A stretch of 64,000 nucleotides of DNA from Myrica gale (taxonomy: Eukaryota > Streptophyta > Magnoliopsida > Fagales > Myricaceae), in contig OZ005604.1 of assembly GCA_963930655.1 (NCBI GenBank), positions 7,450,001-7,514,000 of the forward strand, given 5' to 3'. The position numbers were made by a program, and so were the translations under genes. Shown here one piece after another: positions 47,071-58,740 of the stretch. Positions within the stretch are counted from its first letter, which is position 1; every line of letters begins with the position of its first letter. The notes beneath the pieces were generated by a model. That model saw nothing but the letters and a program-made list of their open reading frames with translations. It searched no databases and had not been told where the DNA came from.

Positions 47071-47355
47071 TGGGAATTTGACAGAATAATAATCTCCAAT
47101 TGTCAGCAGACTGTTCCATGCAACAAGGTAACCGAGCCCCAGTATAAAACAGACTACCATTGATGTCCACTTTCCCTGCTTATTACAGATTGATTAAAAA
47201 TTAGATATATTTATCTTTAATAGTAATATACTCAGCTCAATCTTTTCCTGTAAAGAAATTACGACATCAATTTAATTTAGATTCTACCAATGAAACAATG
47301 GATAGGTACAAACCTGAAGACTTTCTGGAGGCCCAACTTTATCAGCAGTAGTCAT
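47071..47355 (-). pseudogene. ENT: Captured equilibrative nucleoside transporter (ENT) 5' fragment, two exons
   Basis: ENT proteins are 11-helix membrane carriers moving nucleosides. On the minus strand exon 1 (47314-47355) reads MTTADKVGPPESLQ and ends at CAG/GT. Exon 2 (47071-47175) starts after GCAG and reads GKWTSMVVCFILGLGYLVAW, then NSLLTIGDYYSVKFP. It ends at a GTAAGT donor. Both exons are in phase and undamaged. LQGK..VVC.ILG.G.L..WNS.LTI.DYY is the conserved first transmembrane segment of plant ENTs. Only 49 of over 400 residues are present, with upstream leader sequence. It was captured as genomic DNA by the CACTA element. Confidence 0.9.
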
Positions 47356-48853
47356 GGTAATTCCCCCAAGTTAAAGACTCTGCAATATTTTATACTTTCA
47401 TTGTAGCTGTAGCTGAAGCTGAAGATGGTTTATCAGGAAATGAACTTAGAAAGAAGAAGTATCAACCAAAAACTTAGCGTAGCATTATGATGCAGAATAT
47501 TAACCTGTGCGTCTATATCTTTGCAACAAACTTTTGATAAGAAGACAAACTGCTAGTACTTGATTCAAATGTTTTATGGCAGCTTGATTTTGGGTCCAGG
47601 GCTTGTTTCAAGAAAGCAGACGGGAGGAAAAATTAACAAAATACAGATACAATATTCAAGGAAATAAAACGCAATACTTGAATTTATTCTATCAGAAAAC
47701 ATTAAGAGTACTAAACGTGGCAAAATGAAAGGACTACTTGTGTGTTATTTTGACAAACATTAAGAGTACTCAGCGTGGGATCACACGCTTGTCTTGCCCA
47801 AATCCTTGGCCAGAAAATATGGCATTGGTGAAAACCCAAGATGATGCAGTGAAACGTGATCCTGGGCCGGCCTCCTACTTGGTAAAATTCTGGGGTTTTG
47901 GAACTGGCATTCTATTTAACTAAATAGATCTAGAAACGACAATTGCTACTTTCTTTTTTCCCCTTTAGGTTCTTCTACTGCAAGTCAACCCAATGTAATC
48001 ATCAGGCTCATGCTAACCACTGGGTCTAATCAATAATTATCAGGCATAAGACGCATAATTGTGCATGCCTCTGTCTAGGACCCGGCTACGCCTCATGAGT
48101 TACAGACAATGATTGGTAAGATAGTGTATGGAAATTCCCATATTGTGGTGCATGCCACCTAGCTTTTTCCTACCTATTTAACCTATGATTTATGATTAAT
48201 AATAATGTTAGGAGGCATTCTCCATAGTCAATAATGCAACAAGAACACTAACTGTGCAAGCACCACAGTCATTACTATAAGGGCTTGCAGAAGAGGGTCG
48301 AAGGAAGTTCACTCAAAGTTGCCATTGGTTGAGAAAAGGTTATTTTATTTTAATAAATACCTTAAAAAGAAGGTTTAGTTCTGAAAAAATTTCTCCACTG
48401 GTCCATCGAACAACTATTGCTTCAGTTGATTTAGAATCGACTGAAAATCCAAATCACTAAGAATTCCTCTTCCTCACACACACACACACAGAAGTAGGTG
48501 AATTATACTAAGAAAGATTAGTTAAATCTATATGAAACTATACTAAACCTAAAGCATGAAAGCTAGACCAGAGTAACAACAATGCCAAGACACAAAAGAC
48601 TAATAAATCATATGCCGAATCACCTGATGGTATAGGATGCCCAAAAGATCAAATCGAAATTTCCCACAATCCCCTACCACCTGTCACAGAGCACAACAAA
48701 CACTAAACAACACTTTCAAGAGAAAATGAATTCATCTACCAACAAATTAGAATATCAACGAACGTATCCTTACCGCTAGCTGTTCATATGAATTCATCTA
48801 CCAACAAGAAAAGGTAAATTCCTTACCGCTAGCTGTTCAAACATTAAAGTACC

Positions 48854-49111
48854 CTCAGTTTCCTCGGTCCCAAACCCATCCCAATGAAGCATGCAAGGTC
48901 CCCTCCGAAACCTACCAAGCTCTACATAGGGGTCAGGCAGCGACATTGGGGAAAATGGGTCGCAGAGATCCGTCTCCCGAAGAACTGTACCCGTCTCTGG
49001 CTGGGCACCTTCGACACCGCCGAAGAAGCCGCCTTGGCCTACGACAGGGCAAGACATAAAAACACCGAGAACAAATCAAAAGCAAATTCAGGAATTAGAT
49101 TTTGTAAATAA
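48854..49111 (+). pseudogene. RAP2.4-like: Captured AP2/ERF fragment, RAP2.4-like (DREB A-6)
   Basis: The frame reads [20 protein letters not shown], then [20 protein letters not shown] and [29 protein letters not shown]. It then leaves the family and stops at 49111. The [17 protein letters not shown] and [16 protein letters not shown] blocks are the AP2 DNA-binding domain, and the KPxPMK lead-in is typical of RAP2.4 relatives. The usual RG after KLY is IG here, and the domain's last third (AAFKLRG..ARLNFP) is lost. It cannot make a normal AP2 fold. It lies on the plus strand, opposite to the ENT piece in the same element. Confidence 0.9.
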
Positions 49112-49854
49112 ATCACGAAACATCAAGATAAATCGTAAAATAGGAGAACACATGATTCAAAAATTAATTGAAGAAATGTGAATCATACTCGTGTGCATTT
49201 GTGGGAGATATTTTCGTCAAGTTCTAGCACTTCAAGTGTAGTTGAGAGTATGAACGATGATGGCAGGGACTAGGGATACATTCATGTTGTTAGAATGGCT
49301 AAGTTCGGGTGAGAAAAGAAAAACTAAGAGAGGTAGCGAACTGCCAAGAGATAAAACGAGAGGAAGGAGAGAAATGATCGTTTGAGCAAATAGCACTTCC
49401 AAAAAGTGATGGGCGCCAGCCCTTCCCGCCCATTTTTGCTTATGAGCTTAATGCAATATTTTGAAATTCATTTGTTCTTTTTCAACTAGCGTTTAACAGG
49501 TATAACGACGACAAACCACTATTCGTCTTACCCTTTGATTTTAGCAACGACGCCATGGAGGTCGGCATCTCACTCTAAAGTCGACGAGATTTTATTGTGG
49601 TAGCTAATAATTCTCCATTCACTTTTGGCGACCTTTAATGGCGACAGTAGTGATACCGACTCTCGTTGTTAATATGTTTGAATTTTGTGAAGCTTACGTG
49701 GCAACAGTAAGTAGCCTACATCATGTTTTTAGTTTGAAAAGGAGTTTTAGGCGACGCTTTTTATTTTATCGTTGACAATGTACTGGTTCTGTCGACGAAA
49801 TTTTCTCCGTGTATATTAGTTTCGTCGTTATACTGACATTTTCTTGTAGTGCGT

Positions 49855-51233
49855 GTAAATGATTTGTGCAGGAAGAAACCTACAGATAATAACAAGGTTA
49901 AAATTACTTGTATATTAGGAAGAACACAATGCAACTTGCTGATAAACAAATCTCGCTGATCTTCCCAGGCACGATCACATGCACCCTCGCGTCCACGTAT
50001 CGTGCGTGTTACATCAATTAAGAGACAAAATGATTAAAATATGCTTACAATGTCTTTAGGTGTATTGAATATGAAGCAAGTGTTTAAAGCATATGAAAAT
50101 GGTGGTCTGAAGAAACAGCAAAGATGGATCCTTGGGCAAAGCGCTTAGAGGTCCAAAATGTCTGCCAGGGAGAAATGAATTTTCTGTACGTATAAGAAGT
50201 TGACTCTCTTTTTTTCTTTTCACAAATACTATCTGATCTGTCCAAATTAGCCCGCCGCGTTATCTACATTAATGGTATGATTATTAACATTTGTAGCGCA
50301 TGAAAAATAAATTTAAATCAACTTTCAATTATAACAGCCACTACGAGGCATTGAAATAAAGTGAGATCCTATAGCAATCTAGAAATTGCAAAAGAAAAGA
50401 AACGTGTCTTATATATATAGTGACAGAAAGAATATCATGTGTGCTTTGGATCCATAATCTGTCGTTTTCTCCACTTTAATTATCTTCTCTCTTCTCTAAA
50501 AGAGGAGAGGAGTAGATCAGATGAGAAGAGACGAGAATGGTAGGCAAGCTCACGCAGTTGGTTGAAGGATAGATGAAAGATATATATATACAGTTTCGAT
50601 AGCAACGTCTACGGAGCTCCCGGTCGGTCCATCCAATAGGCCCGTCCCCACCAGAGTGTATTTCAGAATCTACGAGAGTAGCTGGATATATAGAAATTGC
50701 ATAAAAGAGCAATTTATTATCAGCCACTCGATTTTAGTCCCCCGTGAATCATCATATATATGTTGACCACTTTTCAGCATCGACGTCTCGTCTGCATTCA
50801 TGCCCCACTGTTTTATTTCGTCCCGCGACACCTTTTTTTGGCTTCATCTATTTGCACAGGACCTGAACCGAAGAGAATAATTACAGAAGCACGAGAGCCA
50901 AGGACTATAACCTATAGGCCTAGCAAATGAAAATAGGTTCCGCGTTAATAATTTGCATGCTTTAGTCTGGACCGATTTTCCTTCTTACTGTTCCATGCAC
51001 GTCGACAAGATGCTAGCCCGAAAAGATCTTAAATAGACGTTGCGTGGAAGACAATAGCGAATAGTATTCAAGAGGTGCCAAGTGAGTACTTATCGACACC
51101 TTATAATTCAGAGCACTAGAGCATCTGCACAAGGGGACTAGTCATCATGAGATCACATGCATGCTGAGCAGAACAAAAATTGCCTTAATTGGAATTAAAT
51201 ACAAGAAAATCACAAAGAGAGTCGAAACTAACA
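49855..51233. other. Intergenic right of Pack-CACTA 2
   Basis: No gene recognised. The ORF 50476-50727 minus lacks family features. TATATATATA runs occur near 50410 and 50581. Confidence 0.45.
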
Positions 51234-52424
51234 CGCGGCGGAACCAGGATTAAAATTTATGGGTGTCAAACTTTAAAAGTGAAATGACAAAAAAAAAATT
51301 TCCTTCGTAATGCAAAATATTGTCTTAGAATTTTTTTTACGTCATTGTCTTAGAGTTATAATGTCAAAAATTAAAGACTAACAGCATTAAAAATATTGGA
51401 ATACATATACCGTAAAATATACTGCGACTGAGAGGTGACAATTGGATCCTACGAGTTTGCATCTTCTGAAAATGTTGCAAAATGACTTTGTTCTCAATAG
51501 TTTTAAAAACTTTTTGCTCAATGTACACTAACAAGCAACCATTCATTCAGTTATTTCTCATCCTATTACGCAAATCACTTTTAATTATCTAATTTAAGTT
51601 AATTCTCTACTTAATTATAAAACTTTAGGACAAATTATAGATGATTTTGATGGTTGAGGTCTTGATGCCATTAGGGGTTATCTTTCTTACATTTTTTTGT
51701 TACTACCACAACTGGAATCTGTCTTTTTTTTTTCTCTTTTTTCTTTTGACAAAAGGTTACTTGGGATGCATTTGTAATTTACTTTCTCTAGATTCTATGG
51801 ATTTGAAATTAAAAGATATTTACATTCTCCAAAGCAACTTACACACACAAAGCAACAATTGATGGCAAACCATGCTCTGAATAATAAAAATAAAATTTAC
51901 AGGATAAACAAGATTTAGTAAAAGAGTTCCTTAGATAAACATATCCCAAAAGTGATCAGAACTTTGGTTTGACCTATACAAGAATCCTATACAAACATAG
52001 CATTTTTCGAGGTCTCTAATAAAAATGAAGAAACAAATCAACATAGGGAGAAAAAAATGAAGTGATATTGATTGTGAAAAAATAAGAGCACAGAGTAAAT
52101 AACTTTTTAATAACATAAATTTAGCAAGATGACAGGAAGTAACCGCTCGGTTGAAGAACTTGTAATCGATGCATAACAAAAAATTATAATAACTCTATAT
52201 TTGCCTTAATTATTATGTATCACTAGGAGCAAAATCAATGTATAGAAAAAATGTTTTAGATCCGATACCCATTAAATCTATTTGGCCTGGACTTAATGGG
52301 TATCAAACCTGAACTAATGGATATCAGACCTAGCTAATTTATAAAAAAAAAAACAAAAAACACCAAGTGTAAATTTTTTTTTGGGGGCCGGTACCCATCG
52401 CACCCCTTGCTTCCGCCCCTCAAC
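51234..52424. mobile_element. Possible hAT-type element (GCGGAACCAGG ends)
   Basis: GGCGGAACCAGGATTAAAAT near 51236 and the inverted GCTTCCGCCCC near 52410-52420 resemble the GGCGGAGCCAG ends of plant hAT repeats. The interior is AT-rich with a short duplicated TTAATGGGTATC(A)GA(C)CCTG-like motif (52267-52330). No target duplication was confirmed and no transposase is seen. Confidence 0.35.
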
Positions 52425-53598
52425 TAACCATATCTCTAAATAGTGGTTTAATTATATATTAGTAAATGATGGACCCAGTGCCCGTGAGAAGTAATGCTGG
52501 AGCATGAGAATGCTTTGAATTGATCAGCGTGAGATGAGTGACGTCGAATCAATGAGTTTTTCAACACCCGAAAAGGTGGCCGCACAAGCCTAAGAGAGTG
52601 TAAGGGGGGTGGGGGTGCTGGTTCCTTAATTCATAAGATTGCCGTTGCTCGGGTGGACTAAACAAATAATGCCAATGCCATGACCTTGTCATGAAGTCGA
52701 CCACACCAAACATTTATTTAGCATGCCACACCAAACAGTCAGTGTCATTTTCAAAATATATTAATCATAAAAAACAAAGACAACTACTAACATATCTTGT
52801 GAATACAAGCTACAAATTATGATTTTAATTTCATACAATGGTTACTGTCAATTTGTTTTTGGGAAATTAAAATTATCATTTTGAACACTAAAAAATAATT
52901 TTCTATCTAAATTAATAAAAAATTTTAACAGAGAATGTAAATTGTTTGAAATTAACAGTTAATTGATGGAGACCATGTAGCAAAAATAATAGATTGGAAT
53001 GCTGTGTCAAAACTCCTTCAATTAGAGGGTGTAAAATGTATTTATTTTAAATTATAATTAACTATTAATGGGTAACGACGAGGTTAAGATTTTGTTATAA
53101 CTTAGATGGTCCTTTTTAATCTTGAACTCTTGCACTAAATTTACAAAACCAGGAAATTTAGTTAAGAGGGATAGGAAGCATAATATTTGCACCATTGCTT
53201 CACTATTCCCTAAGACCAGGGATACTCGTCTGCGGGGCAATCTTTGGTCGCATAATCGGGTGCCGGCTTGATGGGAAACATCCTACGCACAATATTCATA
53301 GATTAATAAAAAAACAGAAGAAAAAACGTGGAAATGAAAGACTGAAAAATAACCTTTTTTTTTCAAGTGTTAATTTATCCAAATTTAATTCTGAAACAGA
53401 AGAGATAATTTCAGCTGCACTATTTATGAAGCATGTTGCAAGTATAACTCTCTTCTATCTTCGCAACGAGTTTACTTCTCCAAAGGCAATGACTGCATGC
53501 ACTTTGGTTGCTTTTTATTTTAAACTTGCAGTGTTACTTATAATTCACGTATAGTTGTATGGTCTACCCCTAAAGTTCGAGCTCAGCTTCTGATCATC
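52425..53598. other. MYB upstream region
   Basis: It holds a MITE family 1 right half (about 52860-53045, ending GAGGGTGTAAAATGTATTTA) about 0.6 kb before the MYB gene. The ORF 53195-53554 has no recognised features. Confidence 0.5.
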
Positions 53599-53611
53599 CA
53601 CGTGTATATAA
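53599..53611 (+). promoter_or_regulatory. G-box and TATA box of the MYB gene
   Basis: CACGTG (53599-53604) runs directly into TATATAA (53605-53611), 54 bases before the ATG. The tight G-box/TATA arrangement suggests bHLH or bZIP control very close to the core promoter; this is inferred from sequence. Confidence 0.6.
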
Positions 53612-53664
53612 GGTGTTTTCAACACAGTGAGAGGGAGAAGCTGATCAGTGATCAGGGCGCAAGA

Positions 53665-55069
53665 ATGGGAAGGAGGCCATGCTGTGCCAAAGTGGGTATA
53701 AACAGGGGAGCATGGTCTGCCCGGGAGGATAAAATCCTTCTGAACTACATTAAAGTCCATGGCGAGGGGAAGTGGAGAGACCTGCCTGAAAGAGCTGGTG
53801 CGTACGAACTATTAACCCTGTCAGTGCATATGTCGTTTTCTTTCTCATGATCTCACTTCGTCTCTCTTGAGTTTATTGCATTAATACCTACTCATTATAT
53901 GTTCCGCTTTCGTAGGTTATCCATAATGATGTCATGTTTAATCTTTTTAGGGCTGAAGCGATGCGGGAAGAGTTGCCGGCTTCGATGGTTGAATTATCTA
54001 AGGCCAGATATCAAGAGAGGCAACATTTCTGTGGAAGAAGAAGAGCTAATTGTCAGATTGCATAAGCTTCTAGGTAACAGGTACATACATGGAATCTTCT
54101 TCTACTTCTTTTAAATACTAAAATTTCTCCAGTACTTAATTAGTTAAATAATTCAGGCGTCTCTTTGCTGGCTTTTATGCATTTTTTTTCCACCTGTTAA
54201 GCCCGTAAAAAAAGGATCCGCGAAGTTCTTTGTCAACTTCCCAAAGGAGAAAATAAATAATTTTCCTTAGTCCTCGGTCCTCGGCCAGGAGAGGAGTTAA
54301 TGCTCACTAACTTAATGTGAACTAACTGAGGATAAAGCATCTTAATGTTAAGGGAAAAATACAATTTGCACCCTCCCGTTAGGTAATGTGCTTAAAAACT
54401 GAAGGCCGCCACTTTAATTACGCGGGGTGATGCAGGTGGTCGCTGATTGCTGGGAGATTACCGGGCCGAACAGATAATGAAATAAAGAACTACTGGAACA
54501 CCAATTTAAGCAAGAGGGTGCAGGGTGACAAGATCAATGATTCCAACGAACCAGGCCGTGGCGGCTTGGAAAACAAGGGAAGAAAGTTGGACTGCAAGCC
54601 AGGAGTTGAAATGGGATCTCACCAACTGATTCGGACAAAAGCAGTGAGGTGCAAGAAGGTCGTCGTCCCATGGCAACAAGATAAACAAATGATACATATA
54701 AGCATCGATCCTGGTCGGGATAGCGAAAACCCGTGCTCTTCTGCCCAGCAAGAGGATAGTTCCTTCCGTTTTCTGACTGATTTCGATATTAATGAACTTT
54801 TGATATCAGATGTGATATGCTCTGAGGGCCATCAAGGGAAACAAATCAATGAATGGGAGAGTACTGTGGTCGATGGAGAAGTTCAAACTCAGCCAGACTT
54901 TCCAGTTTCTGAACATGGAGCCAAGCTTGATGTTTCAACGAATGAAGCAATTAGGCCAGAGGATTGGAGGGTTAGTGACCCTTTCCAAGCAAATGCGTTG
55001 GATCTTCAGACATTAACACATGTTTTAAATTCAGAAGAGGAATGGATAAGCTCAATGCAACTGGATTAG
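53665..55069 (+). CDS. TT2-like: R2R3-MYB transcription factor, TT2-like (subgroup 5)
   Basis: Three exons: 53665-53797 (133 nt), 53951-54080 (130 nt), 54436-55069. All have GT-AG borders; the first two sizes and phases are those standard for plant R2R3-MYBs. The joined product is 298 residues. R2 (W19, W39 region: [20 protein letters not shown]) and R3 ([20 protein letters not shown], then [20 protein letters not shown]) are complete. The bHLH-contact signature ELxxRxxxLxxxxxxLxxxR is perfect in R3. LIRTKAVRC at about 152-160 is the subgroup 5 motif of TT2/MYB123-type activators. In known plants these act with bHLH (TT8) and WD40 (TTG1) proteins to switch on proanthocyanidin genes such as ANR. 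The C-terminus is acidic, as expected for an activator. No defects seen. Confidence 0.93.
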
Positions 55070-56311
55070 CTGAAAGCACACAAGTTGTGACAAATTCTTC
55101 CATCCTGTCTTGTTGCTCCAATTACGTACGCTTTTACAATAAGTAATCGAATATGGTTTTATAAATCAACAGATATGTTTACTTCTAGGTTTTAACACGT
55201 CAACAATGACGCCCGGTGTCTATCGCTTCATCTGTCAGTGGAGCTTTTCCCTTTGCAATCTCGATTATGTGATCTACGTAAAGTTGCTGGGTCAACTTTC
55301 TTCTTTGAGAAACGTAGATGATCAATTGTTTTAGTGTTTGACTGCTGCGTATCAAATTTAAATTCAAATTGAGTTGTATTTTTTTATAAATTTTTTTGGA
55401 TAAATTTAGTCAAAGTTTTAAAGAGATTTTTGAAAAGGTAAGGATAACTAAAAAAAAGGAGCTGGCTTATGAGTCTTTAAGAAAATTTCGAACCTTTTCA
55501 AAATTTCCTTCATTTCATTTGAAACTCAACCAAGTCTGTAAATACATCCCGAGGTCGACCAAGAAATTGAATTGAGATCATTCCATATATATTTTATCCA
55601 AGCCTCACTTGAGAGAGAAAATTCCTTAGAAATTTCTGCTCATAAACCGATCAAATTTTCTTTAGAGTGCTGAAGAAGTTTGGTAGTCGAAGTTTTCGGT
55701 GTTGAAGACCAAGGTCGTTTTTGAAGAATTCATAAGAAGAACATTAGAGGGCTGAGGGTTAACTGTAAGGAGCAGCTCCAGGTTGGATTACTCGGATTAT
55801 TACATTGGGGGTAGTTAGAGTCAAGTAACAGGAGGTTGCCCGTATCTGAATAACTGTTGCAATGTTTACATTTTAGTGAATTTCGGGTGGTTGCTAGCCC
55901 GTAGTGATTTTTTTCTTTCAATAGTATTTCAAAGGTTTTCCACTTCATCAACAAAGTATATTTTTTGTATGATTGATATTTGAATTAATTTCTATAGCTT
56001 AGTTTGTTAATTGAAGTTAATTTGTATTTAGATTTAGACTGAACAATTTTAGAACTTGTTTTAAATTATTATTAATTTTTTTTTTTAATTTGAGAAAAAA
56101 TACCTATTCATCTGCGCTAGGTGTTTGTTAGGGTATAAATCATATTTTCAAATTGATCTACCTTTTTGGTTTTGTAGATGACAATATGTCTCCTCCTCTT
56201 CCTCAGAAAATAACCATTGCTGATCTTTCAGGCACACATGCATGCCATTAGGGATCGCCTAATAATTAATCATGCAAAGATATAAGTTGATTAAATCATA
56301 TTCTATAGAAT
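55070..56311 (+). other. MYB 3' region followed by a copia-type LTR remnant
   Basis: From about 55600 to 56130 the sequence resembles the 3' part of SIRE-like LTRs. AAAATACCTATTCATCTGCG with CTAGGTGTTTG near 56098-56125 parallels the same motif at 21513. No start or target duplication was found. CTCCTCCTCTTCCTCAG near 56188 has no recognised coding context. Confidence 0.45.
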
Positions 56312-58740
56312 CACTACAATAAATGTGACTTTTCATGACTGAACAACCTAATTTAGACCAAAAACAGTGTACAAAAGACCTAGAGGGGGGGGGGTGAATA
56401 AGTATTTTTAAAAATTTATACTTCTCTTTTGAAAGACAAAATGATATGTACAACAATATTCACTCCAATGTAATCTGATCTAGATGTCATCAATCCTAAT
56501 TAGATACTTTCAATTCCAAATAAACCTAGTAATGCTCAGTCAGTTCTATTTTAATAGAAAACTAATAAATCACGTTTAGTGACAATGCTCTGTAAAATTT
56601 GTCAAGAATAGAGTAAGAATATGTTCTAACTACAACTAACTCTAAACAAACTACGAAAGACAATAATTAAAGATTCAAGATCAAAATTGATCAACAATCA
56701 ATTTAATAACTCAAGATAGATTAGATAAACCAGACCTAATCTTTTACCAGCTTTACCTCACAGATACGTTCTTGTTATCACTATTCCTTTGATCCTTCAA
56801 AGATTAGTTTAACAATACACAATACAAGAGAGCTTAGAAAATAACAAGAAATCTGTAAATCAAAAGTAAAAACAAAGCATTCACCACATTAACACATAAG
56901 ATTGGTGACGAAGAGAAAAACTCCATGGCTGGCAACTTTGAATCTTCACTACTTTCAAATAATGGTTACAAAGTGATCTAAACCGATTAGGCTATCCCAA
57001 GCCAAAATTTTCCCCTTCGAACCTTTTCCTAAGCGAACCGTTTAGATATACACCATGCAGCAACCTCAAAACCTCTGGGCTTGTTTGAAAGACGACTCAA
57101 TCACCGAACCAAGCACCCACACTAATCTTTGAGCATGAACTCATGCAACTAGCAACCTTAACAACTGAAACTCCAGCCTTTGTTAACACTTCCAGCATCT
57201 TAGGCCACATATGAAAACTAGCCGTTTATAGCCGTTAGGGGTCGATTTGACAATTTTACCGTTGTACTGGTCGACCGCTTCATGTACCGGTCGACCGGTT
57301 CAAGTAGTCGTTGCCCAACGGTCATAAATTTGAATGCTGTCAAGATCATCTGCTTCATGTAGCGATCGACCGCTACAAAAAGTTTCATCAACCGGTTCAT
57401 TTAAAACCATGTTTTTGACCACTTTTAAACACCTAATTTTAAAGACTTACTTCCCATAAGTATATGAAGGGTTTGAGAATATATGTGGGTGTTTTGAAAC
57501 CTTTAAAAACATTTTAATCTTTCAAAGAAAAGGTAAAACGGTTTATGCATGTTTTGAAAAATATGCAAGTGTGATTCATGATCCTTGTAAAAAGTGAAAC
57601 AAAGAGTTACAAGGTTATACCCTAAGGTCTTGAATCTTTACTTTGAGCTCCTTGCATCTTCTTTCTTCAAGTCTTTGGCTCTTTCATCAAGTCATCTTTG
57701 TCTTTGAAGAAGTCCTTTTTATAAACTTAATTTATTGAAATCATCAAAATATCGATTGTGCACAAAAGCCAACAATAACTGTTGCCGATTTACAAGTGAC
57801 GGTTACACGGTGACCCGTCACCAAAAAAGTTCAGAAAACCAAAATGAAAAAAACCATCACAGACTCACCATCATAGATTCACAAGCCATCAGAGATTCAG
57901 AGTCACAAATCAAAATGAAAACCAAACAAATCATCACAAACCATTAAAAAAACTATCACAGATTCAACAAGAAAAAAACCATCACATATTAAAAAACCAG
58001 GGGCTAAAAACTTGGTGACGGTGGAGAAGACAAAGGAGAGGGGCTCGACGACGGAGGAGAGTGAGTGAATAGAGAGAGGGCAAGAGGCTAGATGGGGCGT
58101 GGTAGAGAGAGAGGTTGAGCAATCGGGAATTTTGCTCGGCCAAGGTTAGGATTATTAGAGAACATTGCCATTTTTGTTTTTGTTGTTTTTAAAAGGTAGC
58201 AGTTAATAGCCACCATCAAAAGTTCGGCGGTTAATTTCCACCTCCGCCGAAACTACTGGTACCAGTTTTCCATTGCTACCGGTATCGACATTGGTAATTG
58301 TTGGCTGGCCAGTTATTGGTGTCGGAGCCAGAACCGGTAATCGAGACTGACGACTATAATACATAGCCCTATTTGTCTCAAACAATAGCCCATTAGTTAC
58401 AGAAGACGCAATTCGCCAAAAAATGTTGTCATTTGGTAATGACAAATAAAATGTGTCATAAAAAGTAGCCTTTAATGAAAAAAATAAAATTTATCACAAA
58501 CAATGACCTTTAGTGACAAATTTCAAATTTCGTCAAAAAATGTTTGAGAGCATATCTATTTGAACTCCATATATCAAGTTTGAACTTTTTTCTTTTGTGA
58601 AAAAATTTGAAATTTCATCACCAAAGGTATGAAACAAAGAATATCCGTTCGGATAGATTATTTGGCACTCGAATGCTTTTATTTGATGAATCCAAATTTC
58701 GTCACCAAAATTATTTTGTGACGGGGTTATAGTGACGATT
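56312..58740 (+). mobile_element. CACTA-derived sequence (GTGAC subfamily), split by a solo LTR
   Basis: CACTACAATAAATGTGAC at 56312 looks like a CACTA left end. After the LTR (56340-57774) the element resumes with AAGTGACGGTTACACGGTGA and CCCGTCACC (57795-57822). Then come repeated CCATCACAGATTCA units, a GAGGGGCTCGACGACGGAGG segment, and TTTCGTCACCAAAA / GTGACAAATTTC units (58380-58740). The last of these could be right-hand subterminal repeats. No right end with a matching target duplication is proven. The GTAGTG at 63834-63839 is a candidate. Confidence 0.55.
56340..57774 (-). mobile_element. Solo LTR, copia-type (SIRE-like), inserted in CACTA sequence
   Basis: On the minus strand it starts TGTTGGCTTTTGTGCAC and ends GGTCTAAATTAGGTTGTTCA, the same start and end types as the LTR at 20412-21572. 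It contains CACCCCCCCCCTCTAGGTCT (minus strand), the widespread plant LTR motif. It is flanked by ATGAC (56335-56339) and ATAAC (57775-57779), a 5-bp duplication with one change. Paired GGTCGACCGG motifs lie at 57270-57300. It is nested in CACTA sequence, so it is the younger insertion. Confidence 0.8.

Larger units (their letters stand above)
46014..49851. mobile_element. CACTA element carrying ENT and ERF gene fragments (Pack-CACTA 2)
   Basis: CACTACAAGAAAA at 46014 is mirrored by TTTTCTTGTAGTG ending 49851. CGT flanks both sides (46011-46013 and 49852-49854), the 3-bp duplication of CACTA elements. Subterminal zones (46030-46330 and 49500-49845) contain many CGTCGACG / GACGAC / GGCGAC units in both orientations, different from those of Pack-CACTA 1, so it belongs to another subfamily. 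There is no transposase gene. Inside are pieces of at least two host genes (47071-47355 minus, 48854-49111 plus) and a promoter-like segment at 46840-46940 (TTGTATAAATGCACACCAAG). Confidence 0.92.
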
